Of a DNA stretch of 64,000 bases, positions 8,553 through 17,428 are shown piece after piece. This stretch comes from Halorussus aquaticus. Lineage in GTDB: Archaea > Halobacteriota > Halobacteria > Halobacteriales > Haladaptataceae. Each line of letters starts with the position of its first letter. Positions within the stretch are counted from its first letter, which is position 1. The DNA is taken from assembly GCF_024218795.1 (NCBI RefSeq), contig NZ_CP100400.1, forward strand, positions 2,790,001-2,854,000, in the 5' to 3' direction. The notes under the pieces are model-generated. The model saw only the letters and a program-made list of their open reading frames with translations. It had not been told where the DNA came from and made no database searches. The position numbers and the translations under genes are program-made.

Positions 8553-9527
8553 TCAGTCGTTTCGCGGTGCGGGGGTCGGGTCCGTGTGCTCGTCCTCGAC
8601 GTAGTCGAGGTCGTCGGTGTAGTAGTCGACCAGCAGGACCGCCGCTCCGCCAGCGAGCGTCGCGAGTGCGACCGCGGCCACGCGTGCGACCGGCCACGCC
8701 CCCTCCGCAGTGACGACCTCTGCGGCCGGTAGGCGGAGCGCGCCGACCATCAGCGCGACCAAGAACGTCAAGGTCACTTCCCGGTAGTTCGACAGCGCCC
8801 ACTCGACCACGCGGGCGAAGGTGAGGACGCCGACCGCCGCGCCCGCGCAGAACGACGTGACCGCCACGGCGGGACCGACCAGCGAGTCGAGCGACCCGCC
8901 CCGTAGGACCGCGATGGCCTCGTCGATGAAATCGTGAAGCGCGTTCGACATGAAGTTGTACTGGCCGAACAGCAAGAGCAGGAACGCCCCGGAGACTCCC
9001 GGTAGCACCATCGCGGTGACCGCGAACCCGCCCGCGAGGAACAGCACGACCGGCGAGTGGGGGACCGACGTGGCGGACGAGACGCCAGCGAGCAGGAACG
9101 CGGCGACGAACCCAACCACGGCGGCGGCGCGTTCCGCGTTCGTGTCGAGTCGCACCTCGGTCCAGAGCGCGACCGCTGAGGCGGCGATGAGACCGAAGAA
9201 GAACCCGTACAACACGGCCGGGTTCGACTCCTTGACCGAGAGGATAGCGCCCGTCACTGCGACGATGGCGCTGATCATCCCCGCCAGCAACACCGCGAGA
9301 AACACCACGTCCATCTCTCGGAGCATCGAGACGATTCGACCCCGCGCTTCGGAGTCGTACGCTCGGGGCAGGTCGGTCACGACGCGCGGGTCGAAGGCCG
9401 CGATGGCTCCCACGAGTCGCTCGTAGATGCCGGTTATCAGCGCGATGGTACCGCCAGAGACGCCCGGGACGCCTTCGGCGATGCCCATGAACACGCCCTT
9501 CAGGTAGATGGAGAGCAACTCTCGCAT
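8553..9527 (-). CDS. DUF368 family polytopic membrane protein
   Basis: A 324-residue membrane protein. The N-terminus LLSIYLKGVFMGIAEGVPGVSGGTIALITGIYERL and the later repeat MVLPGVSGAFLLLLFGQYNFM are the two PGVSGG/A signatures of the DUF368 family. Seven to nine membrane segments are likely. Some DUF368 and related DedA/DUF368 proteins move polyprenyl phosphate across the membrane in bacteria, and the neighbouring gene cluster uses dolichol-phosphate-linked glycans, so a lipid-carrier recycling role is a reasonable but unproven idea. It has its own start region and is not overlapped by neighbours. Confidence 0.85.
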   Translation of the reverse strand: MRELLSIYLKGVFMGIAEGVPGVSGGTIALITGIYERLVGAIAAFDPRVVTDLPRAYDSEARGRIVSMLREMDVVFLAVLLAGMISAIVAVTGAILSVKESNPAVLYGFFFGLIAASAVALWTEVRLDTNAERAAAVVGFVAAFLLAGVSSATSVPHSPVVLFLAGGFAVTAMVLPGVSGAFLLLLFGQYNFMSNALHDFIDEAIAVLRGGSLDSLVGPAVAVTSFCAGAAVGVLTFARVVEWALSNYREVTLTFLVALMVGALRLPAAEVVTAEGAWPVARVAAVALATLAGGAAVLLVDYYTDDLDYVEDEHTDPTPAPRND

Positions 9528-9657
9528 TCGCGCGTTCGTACGACGACCCGCCGGAAAACGGTTTGCTTTCGCGGCAGTAGAGCGTGGGATAGCGGTGGAC
9601 GCCGAGAGACCCGTGTAGAATCAGCCGCGGAAAATCGGTCCGCCGAGACGACTCGTT

Positions 9658-12600
9658 TCAGTCCCGCAGACCGACGACGAGCGCACCGGCGTAGGCACCG
9701 ACGAGACCGGCCCGCATCGGGGTGGTCTCCTCGCGGTCGGGCAGGGCGCTCTCGGGCGTCGAACGCGACTCGGCATCAGCGTCCGACCGTGCGCTCGGGG
9801 TCGCGAGCGCCGAGGTGTTATCGCTCGACTCGTTGCCCGACGCCGTCTCGTTCGTCTGGTCGCCCGATGCGGTCTCGTTACCGGACGCCGTCTGGTTGCC
9901 CGACTGGTTCTGCTGGAGCGAGACTGACTCCTTCGTCAGTTCGACCGTCACGTTCTCGTCGCTCTCGCCGATGACCTGCGCCTCGGTCACCTCTGCGGAG
10001 GCGTTGGAGAACGTCAAGTTGCCGTCCTCGATGCTCCGCGACGTGAAGAACTGGTACGGACCGGTCGCCCGCACGCTGACGTTGGTGTACCCGTTCTCCG
10101 GTCCCCAGTTGTCGTACCCCGTCGAGGAGTACGGCAGCGTCATCGTGAACTGACCGTCCGGACCGGTCCGAGCCTGCTGACTGTAGGCGAACGAACCGGA
10201 CTGGCCGACCGGCGACAGTTGGACGCGCGCCGTGACCGTGGTGTTTGCCGGGCCGGTACCCGTCACCGTCGCGCCGGGGACGCGCTCGAACGTCTTGACC
10301 CACGACGGCGAGGTCTGGAGAATCTGGCGCGGGTTCATCCCGGCCTGCTGGAGCAGTCGCATCTCGCTCCGCAAGTTGCGTGCGTAGCCCGAGGAGTTCG
10401 CGGCCGAGGATTCACTCTGCTTGACCACGCGGTAGTGTTCGAGCGCCGGAACCGGTTCGCTCGGGAACGGTCCGATGCCCCCTATCTGGGACGTGCTGTC
10501 GTTGGCGACGAACTGCCGGGCCTGCTGCATCGTCTGGAACTTCCGGACGAGCGTCGCGTTCGGTCCCTGTTCGGCGATCTTGTACGAGACGGTCTCGCCG
10601 TCGGGCGTCCGGTAGGTCTGGGCGCGCCAGTCAACGACGACAGGTGCGGGTTCCATCCGACCGCCGTGGTAGAGGTAGAGTCGCGCCACCTGACTCTGAT
10701 AGTAGCGCTGGGTTCGCAGGTTGAACGCAGTCCGGGGTCCGTTCTGGCCCTGCTGGTAGACAGGTTCGTAGAAGTCCGACCGAGAGACGTTCGGGTTGAA
10801 CGTCGCTGGCGCGAAGAACTTCCCGCCGGAACTGGAGTACACCGAAGCCATCTTCCAGTCGGCCATCACGTACCGAGTCTCCTCGCTGTCGTTACCGAGC
10901 GTCTGGAGGATGTTGTTCGCTCGCTGCTCGCTCGGTGCGAGCAGGTACTTCGCGGCGGTCTCGGCACCCTCCTGGAACGGGTTGGCGTTCGGGATGCGCT
11001 CGCCGCGGGTCGTAATCCAGTGGCCGTAGTCCCACCACGACATGACGCCGTAGGAGCCTTCGGGGTACTGGAAGTCGTTGTTGCTCTGCTGATAGGTGCC
11101 GTAGTAGTCGAGTTCACCCTCGTTGTTGGCGTTGCCGTAGTCGCCCTCCGCGGGCGTGTTGTTCGCCAACCAGTCGAGCGACCCGGCCCAGTTGACCGTG
11201 CCGGGTTTGGGACCGGACTGCCCCGTCTGCATCGCAGTGTTCGTCTTGTCGATCGACGGGTACCCGGACGACCCGAGGCTGGCAGGGGTGACCAGCACGG
11301 GGACGACGAGCAGGACCACGAACACGACCGCGACTACCTGATACCCCTCGATGTCGGTCAGCGACTTGCGGTCGGTCAGGTTGGCGACAGAGAGAATCTG
11401 CTTGAGGAGGAAGGCGTTCAGCACCGCGACCGGGACCGCGAGGTAGTAGTTGAACCGCACCTGCGTGAACGCCGCCGCGGTGATGAAGGCGGCCCACACG
11501 AGCACGAGCAGCTGCTCGGCCCGGTGGTCGTCGGTCCGATAGGTATTCCAGACCATCCAGACAGCGGCGATGATGGCCGTGAACAGCATCAGACCGTACT
11601 CCTGCATGATGACGTCGTACCACTCGATACCGAATCGCGGTCGGACGTTCGAGAGGAACGGTTTGGCCTCGCCGATGGTCCGGGTCTGCGCACCGGCGCT
11701 GAAACCGATGAATCGGACGAGGTTCCGGCGAATGAGGTTGAACAGCGACGGGAGCGCGAGGTAGACGAAGCCGGTGACGGCGAGAACGATGCCGCCGATA
11801 GTCGCGGGATAGAGTGCGGTCGCGAGGTCGCGGGCGTCCCACTCGCGGGCGAGCCACGCCATGAAGACACAGCCACCGGCCACCGCGAACGCGAGCAGCG
11901 GTTGCAGCGGCGAGAACCGGGTCGGGTTCATGTCGAACGTGCCGAGCGGGACCAACAGGAGCAGGCCCGTCACGGTCATGCTGACAGCGCCGACGAACGC
12001 GAGGTGGTCGGGACTGACCCCGCGAACGTAGTCCGCGGTGAGTTTGATGCCGAAGAAGACGCCGAAGATGCCGACGAGAAGCACGCCGGGCGGCCACGTC
12101 CAGAGGTACAGGGCGGTGGCGACCCCGGCGAGCGTACTGAAACCGAGGGGGACGCGGAGCGCCTCGAAGTCGCCGTCGGCCAGCAGTTCGTAGACGGGTC
12201 GCTCGCGTTCGGCGACGGTCAGTGCGACCATCATCGCCAGCACGGCGAACGTCTGGAACAGCGGTTCCGCGATGTTGTGGTCGGCGAATCCGACCAGTCC
12301 GCGCCGCAGGAACGTTCCGGGGAACAGCGCGAGGACGACGACGCCGAACAGACCGCCGGGACGGCCGCCGAGGCGCTTCCCGACGAGATACGTCGGGATT
12401 GCGACCAGCGCGCCGAAGATTGCGGGTGCGACCAAGAGGGTCTTCGCCACGAGCGTGCTGGAGGGGTCGCCGAGTCCGACCACGAGGGCGGCAGTGGCGA
12501 TGAGTTGGTCGTAGAGAGTGCCGAACTGACCGACGCTGGTCCCGAACGGGAAGTAGGTCCACGGGTCGAAGGGCATCGTCGCGGGCCAGTTCTGGACCGT

Positions 12601-12813
12601 GTACTGTACCTGTCTGAGGTGGTACCACGCGTCGTTTCCTTTGAAGATGACCTCACCGTTTCTGATGAACTTTCCGTAGGACTGGAGCCGTACCCAGAGC
12701 ATAAACGCGATAGCCGCGGCGAGTACGGGGACGTGATACCAGTCCTCGAACGAGTCGAGGACCGAATCGGCCGACTCGGTCGAGTCCTCGACCTGCTCAG
12801 TTTGCTGGCTCAT
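9658..12813 (-). CDS. aglB: Dolichyl-phosphooligosaccharide-protein glycotransferase (oligosaccharyltransferase)
   Basis: Transfers lipid-linked glycans to Asn in N-X-S/T sequons of S-layer protein, archaellins and other exported proteins, on the outer face of the membrane. The 1051-residue STT3-family protein has about 13 membrane segments in its first half, an early acidic KGNDAWYHLRQ loop with the catalytic metal-binding Asp, and the WWDYG motif at W593-G597. A long extracytoplasmic domain follows, then a Thr/Ser/Asn-rich linker with many sequons (around residues 950-1015) and a terminal membrane-anchor-like segment. It is the last gene of the leftward cluster, 81 nt after the flippase. 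Length fits haloarchaeal AglB. Confidence 0.96.
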   Translation of the reverse strand: MSQQTEQVEDSTESADSVLDSFEDWYHVPVLAAAIAFMLWVRLQSYGKFIRNGEVIFKGNDAWYHLRQVQYTVQNWPATMPFDPWTYFPFGTSVGQFGTLYDQLIATAALVVGLGDPSSTLVAKTLLVAPAIFGALVAIPTYLVGKRLGGRPGGLFGVVVLALFPGTFLRRGLVGFADHNIAEPLFQTFAVLAMMVALTVAERERPVYELLADGDFEALRVPLGFSTLAGVATALYLWTWPPGVLLVGIFGVFFGIKLTADYVRGVSPDHLAFVGAVSMTVTGLLLLVPLGTFDMNPTRFSPLQPLLAFAVAGGCVFMAWLAREWDARDLATALYPATIGGIVLAVTGFVYLALPSLFNLIRRNLVRFIGFSAGAQTRTIGEAKPFLSNVRPRFGIEWYDVIMQEYGLMLFTAIIAAVWMVWNTYRTDDHRAEQLLVLVWAAFITAAAFTQVRFNYYLAVPVAVLNAFLLKQILSVANLTDRKSLTDIEGYQVVAVVFVVLLVVPVLVTPASLGSSGYPSIDKTNTAMQTGQSGPKPGTVNWAGSLDWLANNTPAEGDYGNANNEGELDYYGTYQQSNNDFQYPEGSYGVMSWWDYGHWITTRGERIPNANPFQEGAETAAKYLLAPSEQRANNILQTLGNDSEETRYVMADWKMASVYSSSGGKFFAPATFNPNVSRSDFYEPVYQQGQNGPRTAFNLRTQRYYQSQVARLYLYHGGRMEPAPVVVDWRAQTYRTPDGETVSYKIAEQGPNATLVRKFQTMQQARQFVANDSTSQIGGIGPFPSEPVPALEHYRVVKQSESSAANSSGYARNLRSEMRLLQQAGMNPRQILQTSPSWVKTFERVPGATVTGTGPANTTVTARVQLSPVGQSGSFAYSQQARTGPDGQFTMTLPYSSTGYDNWGPENGYTNVSVRATGPYQFFTSRSIEDGNLTFSNASAEVTEAQVIGESDENVTVELTKESVSLQQNQSGNQTASGNETASGDQTNETASGNESSDNTSALATPSARSDADAESRSTPESALPDREETTPMRAGLVGAYAGALVVGLRD

Positions 12814-12894
12814 TGAGTTGATGGAGTGCCAAAACGCGCATAAGCCTTGTGACTTTGAGTTTCGACACTTCGAGGCGGACCGTTCGGGCGGGGG

Positions 12895-14358
12895 TCAGCC
12901 CTCGGAACGGCCGCGGCGCGCGAGCACCTGCTCGTAGACCGGTCCCAACACGTTCGCCAGCGTGAGTCTGAAGTGCGAACTCGCGACGGCGAGGACCGCG
13001 AAGTAGACGGCCGCACCGACCCCGACCAGTACGATGACCGGAAGCCAGTAGTCCAGCGCGATCATCCCCCTGACCTCGGTGATGACTGCGAACATCGCCA
13101 GTCCGCTCACCGTCTGTGCCGCGATGGGGGTCGGGAAAATCGTCCCCCCGAACAGTTCGCGACAGAGGTACTGGAACGCGAGGAACATGAACACTTCGGC
13201 GACGAGCGTCGCACCGATGACGCCGAGGAGGCCGTACCGCTGGGCGAGAACGATTGCGAGCGGAACGTGAACGAGGAGACCTGCGAAGTTCACGCGAAAC
13301 GTGAGTTCGGGTCTGTCGGTCCCGTCGATTGCGGATTCGAGCGGAAGCTGGTAGATGTAGAAGACGTAGAACAGCGCGACGCCGACGAGCGCCTCGCCGC
13401 CCTCCCCGAACCCGGAACCGAAGAACGTTCGCATCAGCACGTCCGGCAGCGCCAGCGCGCCGAAGAACATGGGGATGCCGAGCAGTCCGGCGTAGGTCAT
13501 CGCGTTGGCCACGTCCTCACGCACGCCCTTCCCGAGCGACGACCGACCGCTGACTTTCACCTCTAACGGGTTGCTGATACTGGCGGTCAACTGCGAGGCC
13601 GGAAGCACCAGTCGGAGCGCCGTCTCGTAGAAACCGACCGCACCGGTGCCGACGAACCACCAGATGAGGAGCGGGTCGGCGCGTTTGTACACGTCGTTGA
13701 CGACCGAAGTCGGGATGCTCCACCGGGCGAACTCGCCGGTGTACGCGAACGTCTCGCGGGAGGGGAGCGCGGGCCGGACGCCGCAGACGACCGCGACGAC
13801 CACGGCCGTGACGGCGCTCGCTATGGCCAGACCGAGCAGGATGCCGAACGCCTCCATCCCGAGGAGCAGGAGTACGAGTTGAAACGCGAGGGTCACGACG
13901 CTCCGCACCGTGTCTATCCAGAACGACCGTCCGGGGAACCCGATTCCGGCGTAGAACCGATTCAGAATCTGGAACGAACCGACGGTGCTGAACACGAGGA
14001 CGATGCCGAGGACGTCGTCGGCGGTGATGCCTTGGACCGGCAGGGCCGGTACCGCCGCCACGAAGGCGGCCGTGACGACCCCGACGTAGAGGGCGTGGAA
14101 GGCCAGTCCGAGACCGAGGTACTCCGAGGAACCGGTCTCGACTTCGCTGACTCGTTTCTTGATGGCGTTGCCGAGACCGGCCGAAACGCGCACGAGCATC
14201 AGCGCGATGGAAAGCGCGACGTAGTACCGGCCGACACCGGCGTTCCCCAGCACTCGCGCGAAGATCATCACGCCGACGAACCCGAACGCCGACATCGTGA
14301 ACTTCGCGGCGATGGAGACGAGCGCTTCCTTGCCGATGTCGAGGTCAGCGGTACTCAT
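12895..14358 (-). CDS. Polysaccharide/lipid-linked oligosaccharide flippase
   Basis: A 487-residue protein with about 12-14 membrane segments, of the MOP superfamily (polysaccharide biosynthesis/Wzx-like). The amphipathic N-terminus (DIGKEALVSIAAKFTMSAFG) and repeated small-residue helices match the family. Sitting between phosphatase-superfamily genes and aglB, it is the likely candidate for moving the dolichol-linked glycan to the outer leaflet, the role proposed for AglR in Haloferax. It starts 3 nt after the upstream gene's stop and is clearly in the same transcript. The symbol aglR is not assigned because orthology was not tested. Confidence 0.85.
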   Translation of the reverse strand: MSTADLDIGKEALVSIAAKFTMSAFGFVGVMIFARVLGNAGVGRYYVALSIALMLVRVSAGLGNAIKKRVSEVETGSSEYLGLGLAFHALYVGVVTAAFVAAVPALPVQGITADDVLGIVLVFSTVGSFQILNRFYAGIGFPGRSFWIDTVRSVVTLAFQLVLLLLGMEAFGILLGLAIASAVTAVVVAVVCGVRPALPSRETFAYTGEFARWSIPTSVVNDVYKRADPLLIWWFVGTGAVGFYETALRLVLPASQLTASISNPLEVKVSGRSSLGKGVREDVANAMTYAGLLGIPMFFGALALPDVLMRTFFGSGFGEGGEALVGVALFYVFYIYQLPLESAIDGTDRPELTFRVNFAGLLVHVPLAIVLAQRYGLLGVIGATLVAEVFMFLAFQYLCRELFGGTIFPTPIAAQTVSGLAMFAVITEVRGMIALDYWLPVIVLVGVGAAVYFAVLAVASSHFRLTLANVLGPVYEQVLARRGRSEG

Positions 14359-14361
14359 CTA

Positions 14362-15489
14362 TCAGAGGTAGCCGAGTGCTTCGAGGTCGTCGTGGGGGAG
14401 TTCGTCCTTCCGCACTGGTCTGGACGCTCTACTTTCGAACTCCTCCTTCGCTGCGAGTAGGTCGTCGTCCTCGGCGGGGTCGCCGTCGAGGGTCACCACG
14501 CCGTCGTCGGTCGCCACGTGGTCGCGGTTCATCGCGGCGTGGTTCCCGTTCGAGGCCGCGAACGCCGTCTCGCGCTCGAACGAACCGTGGTTGTACTCCT
14601 CGCCGAGCAGGAGCGTCGGCACGTCCACGAGGCTGAGAACGTCGCTCTCGATGGGGATGTTCCTAGTCGCCAGCGGCAGACGCAGGAGTTCGGGGCACAT
14701 GGTCGCGTGGTGGCCCCATTCGCCGTACTCGCCGAGCAGTTCGCCGTGGTCCGCGACGAACAGCACTCGCGTGTCGTCCGGAATCGCGTCCCAGAGTCGC
14801 GCGAGGCGGTCGTCGAGTTCCTCGACCTCGCCGCGGTAGAGTTCGCGGGCGAGTTCCTCGTCGCGTTCGCTCGCGCGACCGTTGAGGACGCGACGCGTTA
14901 TCTGCTGGGCCTCGCCGCGCGAGACGGGACCGTCGTCGGGGTTGTAGGGGTGGTGCGGTTCCATGAAGTGGAGCCATCCGAACCACTCGTCGCGGCCCTC
15001 CGTCGCGTCGAGGAACTCGGTAATCACGTCGGCGGCGGGGCGGTAGTCGCGGTCCACCGAGGAGATTCGCTGCTGGACCTCCTGAACGACGTTCCAGACG
15101 CGCGAGGCGATGCCGAACAACGTGCTCTGGGGCGTCATGTGTTCGGCGACCCGGTCTTTGAGTCCCTTGCTCTCTCGGCCCGGTGCCGTGAACTCGTCGA
15201 ACCCGCGGTCGTAGCCGTAGCGGTTCGAGAGGAAGCGGTTCGTCGAGACGCCGTACTTGTACGGGGAGTCGAGCGCGACGCCGACGTTCGAGTCCGCATC
15301 GACGCCCACCTCGCCGGGGTAGATGCCGCCGATAATTGACTGGAAGCAGGATGGCGTGGCGGTGTTGGTCGCGAACGTCGCGGGGTGAGACTCGCCGAGG
15401 AACTCCCTCGTCGCGGTCATGTACTGGTAGTGGTCGTAGCGGAGCGAATCGACCGTGACCAGAAGTGTCGTGTCAGTCATCGGAATCAC
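14362..15489 (-). CDS. Sulfatase-like enzyme of the alkaline-phosphatase superfamily
   Basis: A 375-residue soluble enzyme with TLLVTVDSLRYDHY (metal-binding D14) and FVADHGELLGEYG (C-terminal metal Asp/His). The nucleophile position reads T45-P-S-C instead of the Cys-x-Pro-Ser-Arg that is matured to formylglycine, which suggests a phospho-transfer or phosphatase type rather than a true sulfatase. A GTG at 15489 overlaps the upstream stop by 4 nt, like the other junctions of the operon; an ATG at 15480 is the alternative. By position it probably modifies the N-glycan or its lipid carrier. Confidence 0.8.
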   Translation of the reverse strand: MIPMTDTTLLVTVDSLRYDHYQYMTATREFLGESHPATFATNTATPSCFQSIIGGIYPGEVGVDADSNVGVALDSPYKYGVSTNRFLSNRYGYDRGFDEFTAPGRESKGLKDRVAEHMTPQSTLFGIASRVWNVVQEVQQRISSVDRDYRPAADVITEFLDATEGRDEWFGWLHFMEPHHPYNPDDGPVSRGEAQQITRRVLNGRASERDEELARELYRGEVEELDDRLARLWDAIPDDTRVLFVADHGELLGEYGEWGHHATMCPELLRLPLATRNIPIESDVLSLVDVPTLLLGEEYNHGSFERETAFAASNGNHAAMNRDHVATDDGVVTLDGDPAEDDDLLAAKEEFESRASRPVRKDELPHDDLEALGYL

Positions 15490-16460
15490 TTGTACCCAAG
15501 CGCGCTTAAACGCTGTTCAACGTCGTCTCCCGTTTCGTCTTCGGCGTCGCCCTCTCTCTCCAGTTCGGGTTCGTACTCCCCGGTGTCGGTCGCGCTGGTC
15601 TCTATCCACGGGACTCGTTTCAGCGCCGGAATCGGGACGTAGTCGGGATGGGCGTAACACCACCACTCGCCCATCGCGTTCGCGTGGTCGCTTGAGATGA
15701 CCACGGTGTCGGCGTCGGCGTTGTCGAGGAAGAGCGCGACGTCTTCGAGGACCCATTCGAGGTTGTCCCGGTAGCCCTGCCAGAGGTCGTCGCGGGAGAG
15801 GTCGCCGTCGAGGAGTCGGTGCCACGGACCGCGTTCCTCGCCGGTTCCGCCGTCCTTGACTCCGAAGTTCTCCTCGGGGTCGCCCCACCGGAATCCGGCG
15901 TCCGGCATCGAGCGGAAGGGAACGTGGGGTTGCAGATAGTGGACGATGAGTCGGTCGGGGTCGCGGTTTCGCTCGACCTCTATCGCTCGGTCGGTCAGCG
16001 GCCGCGGTGGCATCAGGTCGCGCTCGTCGTCCCACGCGTAGCGCCACACCTCGTCCAACAGGCCGAACTCGTCGGGGTCGAGGTCGCGGGTGAACGGGTT
16101 GCCCGAGACGTACGCCGTGTTCGCCTTCTCGTCGGCGTACTCGTCGCCGAAGTTCTTCTCCATCCACTCCTCGGACATCGACGCGGCCGAATCGAACGTC
16201 TCGAAGTCCGGGTCGAGGAACGGGAAGCGGTCTCCCTCTTCGGCGGCGACCTCCCGCATCAGGTCCACTCGGCACGCGTCGAGGACGAGTAGCACGTCCC
16301 AGTCGCGCTCGTAGATTGGTTCGCCGTAGTTCCAGACGTCGCGGCCGAACCGCCGGAGCATCCCGACCCAGAACTCGTTCGCCGAGGCGACGGCCCCTCG
16401 TTTCGCGCCCATCGTCTGGAACCGCGTCCGGGTCTCCTCAACCCAGTCGCCGAACGTCAT
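15486..16460 (-). CDS. Alkaline-phosphatase-superfamily protein, tandem paralogue 1
   Basis: A 324-residue protein. It shares with the next gene upstream the segments DWDVLLVLDACR (metal Asp D61), HY.QPH.PFRS, SSDH.NAMGEWW and ALKRVPW.....TDTGEYEPELE, so the two are clear tandem duplicates of each other. Both lack a CxPSR sulfatase motif; a conserved S-x-A-S around residues 91-94 sits where a nucleophile is expected. The ATG at 16460 is chosen because it overlaps the upstream stop by 4 nt and gives both paralogues the same N-terminus (MT..DW.EE). A role in glycan modification is inferred from the surrounding aglB cluster. Confidence 0.82.
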   Translation of the reverse strand: MTFGDWVEETRTRFQTMGAKRGAVASANEFWVGMLRRFGRDVWNYGEPIYERDWDVLLVLDACRVDLMREVAAEEGDRFPFLDPDFETFDSAASMSEEWMEKNFGDEYADEKANTAYVSGNPFTRDLDPDEFGLLDEVWRYAWDDERDLMPPRPLTDRAIEVERNRDPDRLIVHYLQPHVPFRSMPDAGFRWGDPEENFGVKDGGTGEERGPWHRLLDGDLSRDDLWQGYRDNLEWVLEDVALFLDNADADTVVISSDHANAMGEWWCYAHPDYVPIPALKRVPWIETSATDTGEYEPELEREGDAEDETGDDVEQRLSALGYK

Positions 16461-17428
16461 AGGTATCCGAGATTCTTGAGTCGGTCCTCGTACTCCGCCT
16501 CGCTCACCTCGACGTCTTCGGCCTCCAGTTCGGGTTCGTACTCCCCGGTGTCGGTCGCGGAGAACGTGACCCACGGCACCCGTTTGAGCGCGGGTATCGG
16601 AATCGGGCTCTGGTGGCCGTACACCCACCACTCGCCCATCGCGTTCCCGTGGTCGCTGGAGATGGCCACGGTGTCGGCGTCGAGGTTCTCGGACAGCAAC
16701 GCCATGTCGTCGAGAACCCATTCGAGGTTGTCGCAGTAGGCCTCCCACACGAGGTCGTGGGGCACCTCACGGTCGCGGAGTCGCCGCCAGAGCGTCTTGT
16801 GCTGGCTGGGTGCCGGGTTGTCGAGTCCGACCTCGAACCGGAACCACTCGGGGTATTCGTCCACCAGCGACCGGAACGGGAGGTGCGGTTGCATGTAGTG
16901 GACGATCATCCGGTCCGGGTCGTGGTCGCGCCACACGTCGATAGCCCGGTCTGTCATGGCTCGCGGCGGGACGACCCCGTACTCGGTGTCCCATCCGTAC
17001 TTCCACACTTCGTCGAAGAGATACAGCGAGTCGGGGTCGGGAACGTCTCGCGAGTGGGGGTTCGCCGTGACGTACGCCGTGCCCGAAAGCTCGTCGGCGT
17101 ACGTTTCGGGGTCGAACGTCTTCGCTATCCACTCCGGCGACCGCGACGCCACCGAGTTTGTCGCGTCGCGGTCCGGGTCGAAGCCGTCGAGTACGTCGTA
17201 CTCCGTCTCGTCGGCCACGTCGGCCAACAGGTCGATTCTACAGGCGTCGAGGACGAGCAACACGTCCCAGTCTTTGTCGTGAATCGATTCGCCGTAGTTC
17301 CAGACGTGACGGCCGAAGTGACCGAGCGCACCGGCCCAGAACTCCTGAGCTGACGCGTACGCACCCTTCTTGACACCGTCGTATCTGATTCTATCTCGAC
17401 TCTCTTCGATCCAGTCACTGAGTGTCAT
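16457..17428 (-). CDS. Alkaline-phosphatase-superfamily protein, tandem paralogue 2
   Basis: A 323-residue paralogue of the downstream gene, similar along its whole length. Visible features are LLVLDACRIDLL (metal Asp D61), NSVASRSPEW (candidate Ser nucleophile S92 or S95), HYMQPHLPFRS and SSDHGNAMGEWW (second metal site). No signal peptide is present, so it acts in the cytosol or on the inner membrane face. Start and stop both overlap neighbours by 4 nt (ATGA junctions), showing tight translational coupling from the glycosyltransferase through both paralogues. The substrate is unknown. Confidence 0.82.
   Translation of the reverse strand: MTLSDWIEESRDRIRYDGVKKGAYASAQEFWAGALGHFGRHVWNYGESIHDKDWDVLLVLDACRIDLLADVADETEYDVLDGFDPDRDATNSVASRSPEWIAKTFDPETYADELSGTAYVTANPHSRDVPDPDSLYLFDEVWKYGWDTEYGVVPPRAMTDRAIDVWRDHDPDRMIVHYMQPHLPFRSLVDEYPEWFRFEVGLDNPAPSQHKTLWRRLRDREVPHDLVWEAYCDNLEWVLDDMALLSENLDADTVAISSDHGNAMGEWWVYGHQSPIPIPALKRVPWVTFSATDTGEYEPELEAEDVEVSEAEYEDRLKNLGYL

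Noticed and set aside
10219-12816. Plus-strand 865-codon frame opposite aglB
   Set aside because: Antisense shadow; aglB has the WWDYG motif and membrane pattern, and the antisense translation has no recognisable domain.
15486-16748. Longer start for the AP-superfamily paralogue at about 16748
   Set aside because: The extra residues are a frame-shifted read of the neighbouring paralogue; the ATG at 16460 gives the ATGA overlap and matches the paralogue's N-terminus.
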